A stretch of 64,000 nt of DNA from Deinococcus apachensis DSM 19763 (GTDB lineage: Bacteria; Deinococcota; Deinococci; Deinococcales; Deinococcaceae): assembly GCF_000381345.1 (NCBI RefSeq), contig NZ_KB906398.1, forward strand, positions 1-64,000, in the 5' to 3' direction. Numbering within the stretch: the first letter of the stretch is position 1; every line of letters begins with the position of its first letter. The notes under the pieces are model-generated. The model searched no databases. It saw only the letters and a program-made list of their open reading frames with translations, and was not told where the DNA came from. Shown in pieces: positions 1 to 7,989 of the stretch. Made by a program: the position numbers and the translations under genes.

Positions 1-116
1 CGGCTGCGGGCCAGGTCCCAGGTCACTTCCGAAGGCGTGTCGTCAAATTGTCGGAGTGCCGCTTTGATGGCCTTTTCAGGAACACCGGCATGAATCGCCA
101 TGTCGTCTTTGATCAC
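1..116 (-). CDS. Partial hypothetical protein running off the left edge
   Basis: A minus-strand frame reads from a GTG at 114-116 to the window edge with no stop, giving about 38 residues (start MIKDDMAIHAG). The composition is plausible for protein, but no domain is recognised and the ribosome binding site is poor because GAGG sits almost against the GTG. It could begin at the ATG six codons in. Tentative because the rest of the gene is outside the window. Confidence 0.35.
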   Translation of the reverse strand, partial: MIKDDMAIHAGVPEKAIKAALRQFDDTPSEVTWDLARS

Positions 117-153
117 GCCTCACCGTAGCAAGAAAGGTTCAGCGCAAAAGGCT

Positions 154-402
154 TCAGAGGATGGATGGTGCCCCTGAGGCATCGTCCTGTCCTGTCCTCA
201 GGAACTCCACATCCAACCAGTACGCGGCGTCCTCGGTGTCCCCACCCTGCCAGGCCAGGCGCTCCTGCCACAGGTGCAGCGCGGCGCTCCGCTGCTCCGG
301 GTGGCAGCCCAGGTAGTCGGCCAGTGCGGCCTCCTCCGCAGGCGCGAGACCGGAAGGCGGCCCTCCCCGCGACTCCTGGTAGGCGTCGTCGAGCAGGTCC
401 AC
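154..402 (-). CDS. Acidic Deinococcus-type paralogue, copy 1 (N-terminally shortened)
   Basis: The 82 residues share a core with the proteins at 3836 and 7646: LLDDAYQE, a G-rich turn, ADYLGCH, HLWQERLAWQGGD and AAYWLDVEFL. Function is unknown; it is a small acidic cytoplasmic protein. The other copies begin with a conserved MRP-x-DLTPAELV segment. Here the preceding codons (TPVEIV) are still recognisable but have no ATG and run into a stop, so translation must start at the GTG at 400-402. The copy is either N-terminally truncated or decaying. Confidence 0.6.
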   Translation of the reverse strand: MDLLDDAYQESRGGPPSGLAPAEEAALADYLGCHPEQRSAALHLWQERLAWQGGDTEDAAYWLDVEFLRTGQDDASGAPSIL

Positions 403-524
403 GATCTCGACGGGGGTATGGAACTGTGGCCCAACTCAGGAGGGGCACATCTGCAGGGATGAAGGGTTGGCCAGCACGAGGTATAGGGGGGCAAGGGGGG
501 CACGAACTATCCCGCGGTCGCTCG

Positions 525-755
525 ATGCCTACCGTGACGTTCGAGATGACCTCCAACCTCCAGCCCAGTGAGTTCTGCGCGCCCCTGACCTCGTTCACCG
601 GGGACGCTGGACGCTTGCATGTCTGCCCCACGGCTCAGGGCGTGCACATCACGGTGCAGCGGTACGACGGCCCGCCCCACGGGATGATGATCGAGCGCGA
701 ACAAGCCTTGGAACTCCTGCGCCTGCTGCAACAGGCCTTCCCCAAGCAGGGGTAG
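525..755 (+). CDS. Hypothetical protein, 76 aa
   Basis: The frame starts at ATG 525 and ends at TAG 753-755. The product has a beta-rich N-terminal half and a leucine-rich amphipathic helix at the end (EQALELLRLLQQAF). No family, signal peptide or membrane segment is recognised. It is divergent from the acidic paralogue just upstream. A longer in-frame extension upstream is possible but is Arg/Pro-rich and looks like antisense noise, so the internal ATG was chosen. Confidence 0.5.
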   Translation: MPTVTFEMTSNLQPSEFCAPLTSFTGDAGRLHVCPTAQGVHITVQRYDGPPHGMMIEREQALELLRLLQQAFPKQG

Positions 756-1096
756 GAGCGGCCGGGGTGGCGAGCCTGCAAGACAAGGGGGACCGTGCAG
801 GTTGTCCTGTCCGTGAAAGCAGGAAGAGGTCAGCCGGTCTTTAACGCTGCCTGAACACGCTGATTCTCCCCTCGCCCTCCCCCGTACCATGGGACCACGC
901 CAAAGCGCAGGGCAACACGTCCTGTGACCCACGGCGCTCTCCTGGGGCCCACCTCCTCTGAAGGCGGGCCCTCCCTGATGCTCTCCGCAACCTTGGAGGC
1001 TTGCAGCACATCGAACTGCGCCCATGACGGACCACCCTGCCTTCTGTTCAGCCCGTGAACCTGGCCACATCTGGTGGCACAAGAGCGAGAGGGTGT
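756..1096. other. Intergenic stretch without a supported gene
   Basis: No convincing reading frame lies here. A 17-base string CCTCCTCTGAAGGCGGG at 952-968 recurs with one change at 6492-6508, also upstream of a gene. No clear promoter or terminator was found. Confidence 0.4.
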
Positions 1097-1513
1097 ATGA
1101 CCAACGAGTCGGGGGGCCTGGAGAGCGGCGACGACAGCCTCAATGCGTTCAGTGGGCACAGCAGTGACTTTGGCCGCTTGCAGTGGGAAGCGCTGGAATG
1201 GGCGGTTCTCCTGCACGGCGGGCGCACCGCTGGCCCCTTCTCGCCTCCAGGGTTGGTGGAGGCCTGGCGGCACTACCTCTCGCAGGGCATTGGTCACCGG
1301 GTACTGATGTATCTCCTTACCGCTCACGGGCGGACGGTCTATCTCACGGGTCCCCACGAGGGCGTGGTGCCCCATGGCCTGTTGCTCAACCGTGGCACGG
1401 TTTCAGTCGCCGGGCTGGATGAGCGGGGGGCGGCCGTGTCCCTGAAACGGTTGGCTTTTCAGGACGTCTCCTGCTACGCGTTCGTGACGGGTAAAGACGA
1501 ATTCCTGTCCTAG
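1097..1513 (+). CDS. Hypothetical protein, 138 aa
   Basis: The start was placed at ATG 1097 behind GAGAGGG; an in-frame ATG at 1055 is also possible. The product has a Ser/Gly-rich first 20 residues, then a mixed alpha/beta body with LQWEALEWAVLLHGG and a C-terminal half rich in beta-forming residues. No catalytic motif, signal peptide or membrane helix is seen and no family is recognised. Codon positions are GC-biased as in its neighbours, which supports a real gene. Confidence 0.55.
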   Translation: MTNESGGLESGDDSLNAFSGHSSDFGRLQWEALEWAVLLHGGRTAGPFSPPGLVEAWRHYLSQGIGHRVLMYLLTAHGRTVYLTGPHEGVVPHGLLLNRGTVSVAGLDERGAAVSLKRLAFQDVSCYAFVTGKDEFLS

Positions 1514-1576
1514 CCGCACACCAAGGCGCAAGGCTTCGACGGGCAGGGAACGTGGTGGAGGCTCCTTCAGGGCGTT

Positions 1577-1897
1577 CTAGGACGCCAGGTCCGGGGACGC
1601 TGGGTCCACTTGGGCCACGCGTTGACGGAGCAGGTCAACAAGATCCCCGAGTTCCTTGATTTGCTCGACCTGCTCATCAAGGAGGATTGGGGGGGGCCGT
1701 TGCTCGATGGCCTGAAGGCGCGTGAGGACGTCCTGGTCACTGAGGTCCTCGGCGAGTGCTCGGACTCCCCTGAGCATTTGCTGGAGGATCAGGGACGTCG
1801 GCATTCCCTCAGGGTAGGCGCGCCCTCTTGCTTCTGTATGAAAGACTACGGAAGGAGAGTCCTGCGTTCGTCCCTTCTTCTCTTTGAACAGCCTCAA
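1577..1897 (-). CDS. Hypothetical coiled-coil protein, 106 aa
   Basis: The product has a basic N-terminus and a C-terminal half dominated by heptad-like hydrophobic spacing (EQVEQIKELGDLVDLLRQRV), suggesting a dimeric coiled coil. The likely start may be the internal ATG at residue 32 (MPTSLILQQMLRG) rather than residue 1. No enzymatic motif is visible. It is convergent with the hypothetical gene at 1097 and divergent from the DUF6504-like gene at 1951. Confidence 0.5.
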   Translation of the reverse strand: MRLFKEKKGRTQDSPSVVFHTEARGRAYPEGMPTSLILQQMLRGVRALAEDLSDQDVLTRLQAIEQRPPPILLDEQVEQIKELGDLVDLLRQRVAQVDPASPDLAS

Positions 1898-1950
1898 CTC
1901 GCGTTAAGGAGCCTAGGACAATTGGTCAGGACCAGGAGGACCGCGCCCTT

Positions 1951-2211
1951 ATGCGCGCCGTGCTCAAGCCGTGCTGGGTTGAGGTGGATGGCCAGGGGAG
2001 GCCGTACCGCTTGCGCTGGCGCCATCAGGTCTGCCGGGTCACGCGAGTGATCCTCCGGTGGCGGATTGGGGGGCGGTGGTGGCTGGGTGAACCCGCCCGC
2101 ACCTGTTGGCGTTTGCAGTGTGGGGCGTTCAGGGTAGTTGTTCACCAGTTCGACCCGACCTCTCCCCCCAGCCCGCTCCAGGGGTGGTGGGTCGTCCGGG
2201 TCCAGGACTGA
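1951..2211 (+). CDS. DUF6504-like protein, copy 1
   Basis: The 86-residue product carries R-x-YRLRWR near residue 20, GGRWWLGEP near residue 56 and a C-terminal GWWVVRVQD. The same layout occurs in the equally long protein at 17469, so the two are paralogues. The RWRGxxYRV...GRWWxGEP pattern resembles DUF6504, which in actinobacteria is often found near error-prone polymerase genes; no such gene is here and the assignment is by eye. AGGAGG lies 11 nt upstream of the ATG. Role unknown. Confidence 0.65.
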   Translation: MRAVLKPCWVEVDGQGRPYRLRWRHQVCRVTRVILRWRIGGRWWLGEPARTCWRLQCGAFRVVVHQFDPTSPPSPLQGWWVVRVQD

Positions 2212-2263
2212 ACCAGGTTCCCCCTCACCCTGCACTCAGCCCCTGTTAGGCGGAGGGCGGGCC

Positions 2264-2512
2264 TCACTTCTCGCTCGGACTCGTGCGTTCCACCAGCTCC
2301 AACAGGTCTTTGTGCTGCTCCCGCTGCTTCGCCAGCGTGTTCGCCAGCTCCACGTGCTCCGAGAAGTGAGCGCCCGTCCATTGGTTTCGATTTCTGATGA
2401 GCCTGGAAGAAGTCTCCACCAGGTGCTGGGATTCGGCCTTCAAGCGCTGCATCTCGCGCTGCAACGCCTGTGCCCGCTCCAGTAGCTGGCTCAGGTCCGG
2501 TGGTTGACTCAT
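2264..2512 (-). CDS. Hypothetical coiled-coil protein, 82 aa
   Basis: Residues 7-45 have strong heptad character (QLLERAQALQREMQRLKAES), then a polar segment and a second helix. It is probably a small cytoplasmic alpha-helical protein. No family is recognised. It is convergent with the DUF6504-like gene at 1951. Confidence 0.5.
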   Translation of the reverse strand: MSQPPDLSQLLERAQALQREMQRLKAESQHLVETSSRLIRNRNQWTGAHFSEHVELANTLAKQREQHKDLLELVERTSPSEK

Positions 2513-2728
2513 CCCTCAAGGTAGGCCTGCCTGCCTCTGGAGAGGATCACCAGTGGCTTAAGGTCGGGGTTGGCCTTCCCCCTTGGGCCTCGACCCCATC
2601 CACACCCAGCGCGCCTGTCCCGAGATGACCGAAGTCTCAAGATTCCTGACAGACCCCCAGCACTACTGTACGCAGATGGTTTCCCAGCACAACAGCACCG
2701 ACCGGAGCCCAGAGGAGGCCGGTCCCCC

Positions 2729-3121
2729 GTGCGACGCGTCCTGGTGATCGACGACTCGGTCGAGGACGCCCTGCTGCTCGAGCTGGCCTTTCAGGAGGTT
2801 GCGCCCGCGGTCGAGATCAGTCACGCCCTCGACGGTCAGCAAGCCCTGCAACTCCTTCAGGCGCCTCACGCCCCTGACCTGGTATTGCTGGATCTGCACC
2901 TGCCGGGTCAGCAGGGGTTGGACCTGCTGAACGCGCTGCGGGCACAGGTCGGGGATGAGGTGCGGGTGGTGTGCTGGAGCAGCTCTGCCTCGCCACGTGA
3001 GCTGGAGGCCATCGCGAGGCGGGAGAATGTGGCTTACGTGGAAAAGCCACTGAGGCATGAGAGCATGCTCATCCTGGTCCAGGGCTGGCTCACTAGCACG
3101 CCCTACCCCCGCAGGGCGTAG
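2729..3121 (+). CDS. Single-domain response regulator (CheY/Rcp1-like receiver)
   Basis: The 130-residue product is a receiver domain only. Acidic residues follow the first strand (VLVIDDS, residues 4-10), the phospho-acceptor is Asp55 in LVLLDLHLPG, and the lysine is in YVEKPL. A GTG at 2729 was chosen over the upstream ATG because AGAGGAGG at 2711-2718 sits 10 nt before it and the upstream residues are Pro/Arg-rich. No output domain follows, so it should act by protein contact. The 3' end overlaps the convergent OmpR-type gene by 19 bp. No histidine kinase is adjacent. Confidence 0.88.
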   Translation: MRRVLVIDDSVEDALLLELAFQEVAPAVEISHALDGQQALQLLQAPHAPDLVLLDLHLPGQQGLDLLNALRAQVGDEVRVVCWSSSASPRELEAIARRENVAYVEKPLRHESMLILVQGWLTSTPYPRRA

Positions 3122-3777
3122 CCGATGCCCCGGACCGTCCGCACGACCTGGTACGCCCCAACTTCCCGCAACTTGGCGCGGATGTTCGCCATGTGCAGGT
3201 CGATCACGTGGCTCCCCTCCGGCAGCCACCCCTCCCAGAGCGCCTGATTGAGCTCCTCCCGGCGGTAGACCCGGCCGCGTTGCCGGGCCAGCACCAGCAG
3301 AATCCCCAACTCCGTCGGACTGAACAGCAGTTCGGTGCCCTTGTAGGACGCTCGCCGCTGGGCCGGGAACAGCGTCGGTTCCCCGACGGTCAGGCCGCCG
3401 AGACCTCCTCCCGCACGCCGACGCAACTGGGTGTGGATGCGGGCGATCAACTCCTCGCTGTGGAAGGGCTTGACCAGGTAGTCGTCCGCCCCCAGGGTCA
3501 GCAGCCGGATCTTCTCCTCCACCGTGTCCCGGGCGGTGAGGACGATGATCGGCACGCGGCTGTCGGCCCGCATCCGGCTGACCACGTCGCTGCCATCGAA
3601 GTCGGGCAGGCCGAGGTCCAGCAGGATCAGGTCGGGCTCCTGCTCGCGGGCCTGCATCAGGCCCGCCATCCCGGAATCGGCATGGTGGACAGCGAAGCCG
3701 TGGTCCTCCAGATCAAGCGTGAGGAGACGGGCGATATCGGCGGCGTCCTCAATGATGAGGATGCGCGGTGAGGGCAC
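3103..3777 (-). CDS. OmpR/PhoB-family response regulator
   Basis: The 224 residues hold an N-terminal receiver (acidic E10/D11, phospho-acceptor Asp54 in LILLDLGLPDFDG, Thr in VLTAR, Lys in YLVKPF) and a C-terminal winged helix ending TVRGIGYALRG, the usual end of OmpR-type DNA-binding domains. A GTG at 3775-3777 was chosen because it places the first beta strand at residue 5; the reading frame upstream shadows another gene. No sensor kinase is adjacent, so it is an orphan here. It should bind DNA as a dimer when phosphorylated. Confidence 0.92.
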   Translation of the reverse strand: MPSPRILIIEDAADIARLLTLDLEDHGFAVHHADSGMAGLMQAREQEPDLILLDLGLPDFDGSDVVSRMRADSRVPIIVLTARDTVEEKIRLLTLGADDYLVKPFHSEELIARIHTQLRRRAGGGLGGLTVGEPTLFPAQRRASYKGTELLFSPTELGILLVLARQRGRVYRREELNQALWEGWLPEGSHVIDLHMANIRAKLREVGAYQVVRTVRGIGYALRG

Positions 3778-3835
3778 CCTTGCATGGTATGTGACCTCAC
3801 CGGGAGGTGGGCAAAGGGAACAGGGGGGATGCGGC

Positions 3836-4105
3836 TCAGGCCTGTCGCTCCTCCAACCTCGCCCCCAGGAACTCCACGTCCAGCCAGTAGGCGGCGTCCT
3901 CCTCCCCGTCCCCACCCTGCCAGGCCAGCCGTTCCTGCCACAGGTGCAGCGCTTCCGACCGCGCCTCCTCATGGCACCCGAGGTAGTCGGCCAGCACATT
4001 GCGTTCGGCGGGCGCAAGCCCGGAGGAAGGGCCACCCCGGTCTTCCTGATAGGCATCGTCGAGCAGGTCCACGAGTTCGGCGGGGGTCAGGTCAGTAGGG
4101 CGCAT
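3836..4105 (-). CDS. Acidic Deinococcus-type paralogue, copy 2
   Basis: The 89-residue product begins MRPTDLTPAELVDLLDDAYQ and contains ADYLGCHEEA, HLWQERLAWQGGD and AAYWLDVEFLG. It is close to the copy at 7646 in protein and DNA. It is acidic, with no membrane or signal segment and no catalytic pattern, so function is unknown. It lies just upstream of the OmpR-type regulator on the same strand (59 bp gap) and could share its transcript. Confidence 0.75.
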   Translation of the reverse strand: MRPTDLTPAELVDLLDDAYQEDRGGPSSGLAPAERNVLADYLGCHEEARSEALHLWQERLAWQGGDGEEDAAYWLDVEFLGARLEERQA

Positions 4106-4187
4106 GGCGGGAGGCTAGCGCGAGGGGTCCGGGCGGAGCAGGCGCGCTACGAACCCGAGTTGGCGAGGCCTTCCTAGACCGCCGAGC

Positions 4188-4216
4188 TTGACCTTGTTTC
4201 ACCTGAATGTTAAGTT
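4188..4216 (+). promoter_or_regulatory. Sigma-70-type promoter for the Ig-like lipoprotein gene
   Basis: TTGACC at 4188-4193 and TAAGTT at 4211-4216 are separated by 17 bp. This would start transcription near 4223, about 80 nt before the lipoprotein ATG. Confidence 0.6.
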
Positions 4217-4303
4217 TCTCACATCCTAGGCGACGGCACGGAAGTGAAGCCACCCGGCTCTTCACCCTCTCATTGTCATGGCACGACCACACGGAAGGGG
4301 CTC

Positions 4304-5995
4304 ATGTTGAGACTTCCTGTATTCCCGGCTGCTGCCCTCAGCACCCTCGCCCTCCTCACTGGTTGTGGCCAACAGCAGGCGCATCCCGCGGCGGGGATTT
4401 TCTCTGCCAATGCTTCTGCAGCAACCACTAATCCTCTCTTACAGCCCCAGAAGGTCGACCCAAGTAACCTTCGGCTTATCCCGGGTTTCGTCAGCAACAT
4501 TTCTGTCGTTGCCACCACGGATGCGAATTACAAATGCCCCGATCAAGAAAAACAAAAACGCACCTTAGACATCAATAGTGGCAGTTCTAGCAACCATGTC
4601 TACGCCTGCGTTTCCTACACAACTGAAATGAACACGCCTCGGTTGACTATGCTAGATTTCGTTAAATACAGCAATCCAGTAGGTGTTGTCGGCGAACTTG
4701 ATCAGTCGAGCCTAGATAGGGATTTGAGAAAAAAATGCAGTGATGGCGTAAACCGATCCGGCCAGACATTATACTATAGCCTCACCGATCTTAATAAAAA
4801 CGTCAAGGGAGACTATATCTATCTGTGCTGGTATACGGGCAGGACACCGACATCAAGTAGTGATCGTACTGGTGCAAACTTACCTGGCTGGGCAGGATCT
4901 AAAACTCAGCACTTTGCCGGGGTCGGCGACGTCCAATTGTCCGGTTTCATTCGTGATTTCGATTTTGTAAGCTTCCCGCATTCTGAAGGCCAACCCGCTC
5001 CGCGGAAAATTCAGGCTAAGTGCGAAGCGCTGCTGGCGCACGAGCATCCAACCATGAGCGTCACCGTATTAGAAAGAGGTGGGCTCTATGATATTAGGTA
5101 TGATTCCGAGCATAGCGAGGATTACGCTAATTTTAATTCCGGAACAAGTCTCGATTACGTTTACGGTTGTGCTGTAGTCGCACCCATAAGCGCCTTGCCC
5201 ACTGTAAACATTACTATTAACGGCACTCCGGGCTACGGTGGGTGGTTCAAAGGACCTCAACGTCCTGTCGCACAAGTTAAGGTCGGAACCGAGTTCGTGT
5301 ATAAGGCCAGTACACAGCCAAGATGTGGAACGAATCCTCCCGGCTACAACCAGTCTATGGGCCTTCGCCCCTCGACCCCATCGTACGATGACTTCTACTT
5401 GTCCACGGTCCCCCTGTCATTCGGCCAGAATGGGGAAGGCAGCGTGTTCTGCTCGCTCGACTGGCCTTGGTACATAGCGAGCGACGAGGCACATGTCAAA
5501 TATGATAATGCCGCTCCCAGCGTCATCTTCTCCAACCGACACGAAAGTTACGCCATTGACGAAATGGTGGATATCAACTGCATCGCCAGTGATAATGTTT
5601 CTGGGGTCGCCAAGGTCTCCGGTCCCTGCAAACTGAAGGGGACTGCTGGTGAACTGCTCGCCAAAGCCAACATCCAGACCTCGCAGCTTCCGTACAGATT
5701 GAGTTACGAGGTGAAGGCGACAGATAACGCTGGCAATGAATCCGTGTGGCATTTAAGATTCGTCGTGCAGAAACCCGACGCTCAATCCTTCACCAACCTG
5801 ACCAATGACCTGGTTCCCATCGTCCATGTCGCCGCTCGCCTGTCGATCTTGTCGACCTACATCACGTACTCCTGGACGCCCGAACGCAAACAGGCGCTGG
5901 TGAACGGCTACCGCCAGTACCTCCGGGATTCCATGAAGCAGGGCGTGCCCCAACACGCCGTCGACGTCCTGTCGTTCCTGGTTGGGTACCTCTAA
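4304..5995 (+). CDS. Secreted lipoprotein with Ig-like C-terminal region
   Basis: The 563-residue product starts with a lipoprotein signal (lipobox LTGC, cysteine near residue 20), then a long Cys-containing beta-rich region with repeated YxCxxY-like spacing (YACVSY, YLCWY, VYGCAV). Near residue 480 it contains ATDNAGNESVW, typical of bacterial Ig-like folds. It should be anchored in the envelope; ligand unknown. About 4430-5760 is much richer in A/T than the flanking genes, including AT-ending codons, suggesting acquisition. The ATG at 4304 follows GGAAGGGG and places the signal peptide at the N-terminus. Confidence 0.75.
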   Translation: MLRLPVFPAAALSTLALLTGCGQQQAHPAAGIFSANASAATTNPLLQPQKVDPSNLRLIPGFVSNISVVATTDANYKCPDQEKQKRTLDINSGSSSNHVYACVSYTTEMNTPRLTMLDFVKYSNPVGVVGELDQSSLDRDLRKKCSDGVNRSGQTLYYSLTDLNKNVKGDYIYLCWYTGRTPTSSSDRTGANLPGWAGSKTQHFAGVGDVQLSGFIRDFDFVSFPHSEGQPAPRKIQAKCEALLAHEHPTMSVTVLERGGLYDIRYDSEHSEDYANFNSGTSLDYVYGCAVVAPISALPTVNITINGTPGYGGWFKGPQRPVAQVKVGTEFVYKASTQPRCGTNPPGYNQSMGLRPSTPSYDDFYLSTVPLSFGQNGEGSVFCSLDWPWYIASDEAHVKYDNAAPSVIFSNRHESYAIDEMVDINCIASDNVSGVAKVSGPCKLKGTAGELLAKANIQTSQLPYRLSYEVKATDNAGNESVWHLRFVVQKPDAQSFTNLTNDLVPIVHVAARLSILSTYITYSWTPERKQALVNGYRQYLRDSMKQGVPQHAVDVLSFLVGYL

Positions 5996-6015
5996 CCGCC
6001 TGGCTGCAACAAAAA

Positions 6016-6060
6016 AGCCCCCTCCCGCCCCAGCCGAAGCTGAGAGGGAGGGGGGCATTT
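6016..6060 (+). terminator. Rho-independent terminator, probably bidirectional
   Basis: An A tract is followed by GCCCCCTCC, a spacer, GGAGGGGGGC and ATTTT, 20 bp after the lipoprotein stop. It could end both the lipoprotein transcript and the small minus-strand gene at 6090. Confidence 0.75.
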
Positions 6061-6089
6061 TGGAGCCATCAATTCGAAGAGCTGGTTCC

Positions 6090-6299
6090 CTACTTCGCCA
6101 GCCAGCCTTGCATCTCGCGCCAACTGCCGCGCCCGTAGCCGTCCTCTCCCCCACCGTGCAGTTGGCGCCACTGCCAGGCGTTCGCCTCCCGGGCCATCGT
6201 CGCCCACGCTCCGTCCTTGCGTTGAGCGTGGTAGAGCTGGCGCTCCTGCGTGTCGCTGTCAGTGGTCGGTAGGGGGCGGCCGGGCCGGAAGTCAGTCAC
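6090..6299 (-). CDS. Hypothetical small protein, 69 aa
   Basis: The product is rich in Arg, Trp and Gly (AWQWRQLHGGGEDGYGRGSW) and is predicted soluble. No family is recognised. It starts at a GTG at 6297-6299 and ends before the bidirectional terminator at 6016-6060, which is consistent with a real short transcription unit. Confidence 0.5.
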   Translation of the reverse strand: MTDFRPGRPLPTTDSDTQERQLYHAQRKDGAWATMAREANAWQWRQLHGGGEDGYGRGSWREMQGWLAK

Positions 6300-6622
6300 G
6301 AGGACAGAGGGTACTACGGGAAGTCAGCGCGTCCACACCTTCTCGCTCCAACCGCCTTCCCTTAACCCCAGCTTTAAGAACTTCACAGACTTGCCGCACC
6401 CCTGCTCCTACACTCAGTGCACGCCAAGGCAAGGGATCGACGAGCTGCGGCGCATTGCCCTTCCTTCCATTTCCAGCTTTATTCCGGCCCGCCTCCTCTG
6501 AGGGCGGGTCTTCTCTCTGCGGGCTTGCAGACCGCCCCTCGAGCATGTGAAAGTGGGCGTACGGGCACAGCACAGTGAAACGGAGCAGAAAGCTGGAACG
6601 CTGCTGCCCGGAGAGGAGCACG
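6300..6622. other. Intergenic leader region of the protease gene
   Basis: No supported gene is present. It carries a near copy of the 17-base string found at 952-968 (6492-6508) and ends with GAGAGGAG at 6611-6618, the protease ribosome binding site. No confident promoter was identified. Confidence 0.4.
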
Positions 6623-7495
6623 ATGCAAAGGAACAGACGACCGGCATGGGTGGTAGGTTCAATCTCAGCTCTGGCACTCTCCGCCTGCGGATCAGTTCAA
6701 CAGCAGGTCCCACAAGCACTCCTCCAGCCGCAGATCACCTTCGGTCAGCGGGACGGGGGCGAGCACCCCTACGTCGGCACCCTCCTGTTCGTGCAGAACG
6801 GGGAAGGTTATTTCAGCTGCACCGGCACCCTCCTCACGCCCACGGTGATGCTCACCGCCGGACACTGCGTGGAAGGCACGGGCGGTAAGGCGAACGACGA
6901 GACGTGGGTCCGCTTCGACGAGGACGCCATCTCGGATTACTTCGCGCCCACCTCTGCCTGGCTGGCCGCCAAATGGATCAAGGCGAAAACCGTCATCCCA
7001 CACCCACTGTATGACGATTACTCCGCGTTCCCGGATACGTATGACGTGGGGCTGGTGATCCTTAGCCAGCCGGTCAACGTGGGCACCTATGGCAAGCTTC
7101 CCCCGTTGGGGTACTTCGACACAACTCCACAGGCTCAGTTGAAAGCCCAATTGTTCGAGCCCGTAGGGTACGGCTTGTTGGGCAAAGCGCCGCCGACCAG
7201 CAACAAGCCCATCCCGGACGACTACGCCCGGTATAAGGGCCTGCAGCGCTTCATCGAGGTGAACAGCACCAACACGGGCACCCAGAGCGTGAAGCTCACC
7301 AACAATCCCGGCGCGGGCAACGGTGGGGGCGGCACCTGCAACGGCGACTCTGGTGGCCCCACCCTGTTCAACAACACCAGCGTGATCGCTGCCGTCAATT
7401 CCTTCAGCGTGACGCCCAACTGCAAGGGCAACGACTTCATGTTCCGGATGGACACCCGGCTCGCCCAGGACTTCGTCAAGCCGTACCTGCGTTGA
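6623..7495 (+). CDS. Trypsin-like serine protease, lipoprotein (S1 family)
   Basis: The 290-residue product has a lipobox (LSAC, Cys22) and a chymotrypsin-fold domain with the full triad: His81 in TAGHC, Asp141 in TYDVGLV and Ser243 in GDSGGP. A glycine-rich loop precedes the serine. It should cleave proteins at the cell surface. The ATG at 6623 was chosen over the ATG at 6575 because GAGAGGAG precedes it and it puts the signal peptide at the N-terminus. Length is normal for a single-domain S1 protease with a leader. Confidence 0.9.
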   Translation: MQRNRRPAWVVGSISALALSACGSVQQQVPQALLQPQITFGQRDGGEHPYVGTLLFVQNGEGYFSCTGTLLTPTVMLTAGHCVEGTGGKANDETWVRFDEDAISDYFAPTSAWLAAKWIKAKTVIPHPLYDDYSAFPDTYDVGLVILSQPVNVGTYGKLPPLGYFDTTPQAQLKAQLFEPVGYGLLGKAPPTSNKPIPDDYARYKGLQRFIEVNSTNTGTQSVKLTNNPGAGNGGGGTCNGDSGGPTLFNNTSVIAAVNSFSVTPNCKGNDFMFRMDTRLAQDFVKPYLR

Positions 7496-7645
7496 GACCA
7501 GCCGCGAGGGGTGGAGTGGCCTGGTCGCTCACCTCCTGAGCAGAAGGCGGGACAATACAGCACCTGTCTCAGGTCAAGCTCTGCCCCTTCCCGACAACCC
7601 GGCGCCCCGCTCGTTTGTCGTTGAGCAGGGCTTTTCTTTGGCCGG

Positions 7646-7912
7646 TCACTCTGCCCGGTTCCCCTCGCCCGGCCCCACGAACTCCACGTCCAGCCAGTAG
7701 GCGGCGTCGTCAGTGTCCCCACCCTGCCAGGCGAGGCGTTCCTGCCAGAGATGCAGCGCCTCGGCACGAGCCTCCTCGTGGCAGCCGAGGTAGTCGGCCA
7801 GGGCCTCACGCTCCGCGAGGGCCAGTCCTGCGGGGGGACCGCCCCGATCCTCCTGGTAAGCGTCGTCGAGGAGGTCTACGAGTTCGGCGGGAGTCAGGTC
7901 GGCGGGGCGCAT
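7646..7912 (-). CDS. Acidic Deinococcus-type paralogue, copy 3
   Basis: The product is about 88 residues from the ATG at 7910-7912 and begins MRPADLTPAELVDLLDDAYQ, nearly identical to the copy at 3836 through ADYLGCHEEA and HLWQERLAWQGGD to AAYWLDVEF. An upstream in-frame start would add 15 residues that the paralogue lacks, so the internal start was preferred. Function unknown; soluble and acidic. Confidence 0.75.
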   Translation of the reverse strand: MRPADLTPAELVDLLDDAYQEDRGGPPAGLALAEREALADYLGCHEEARAEALHLWQERLAWQGGDTDDAAYWLDVEFVGPGEGNRAE

Positions 7913-7989
7913 ATTGGCGCAGAGGGTAGCGTGGTGTCCGAGACGAGAATGCGGCAAAACAGTGACACGCCGCGTGGCAGCATCTCCCT

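Noticed and set aside
2570..2728. N-terminal extension of the response regulator
   Set aside because: Pro/Arg-rich, before a good RBS and GTG start; receiver domains begin right at the GTG.
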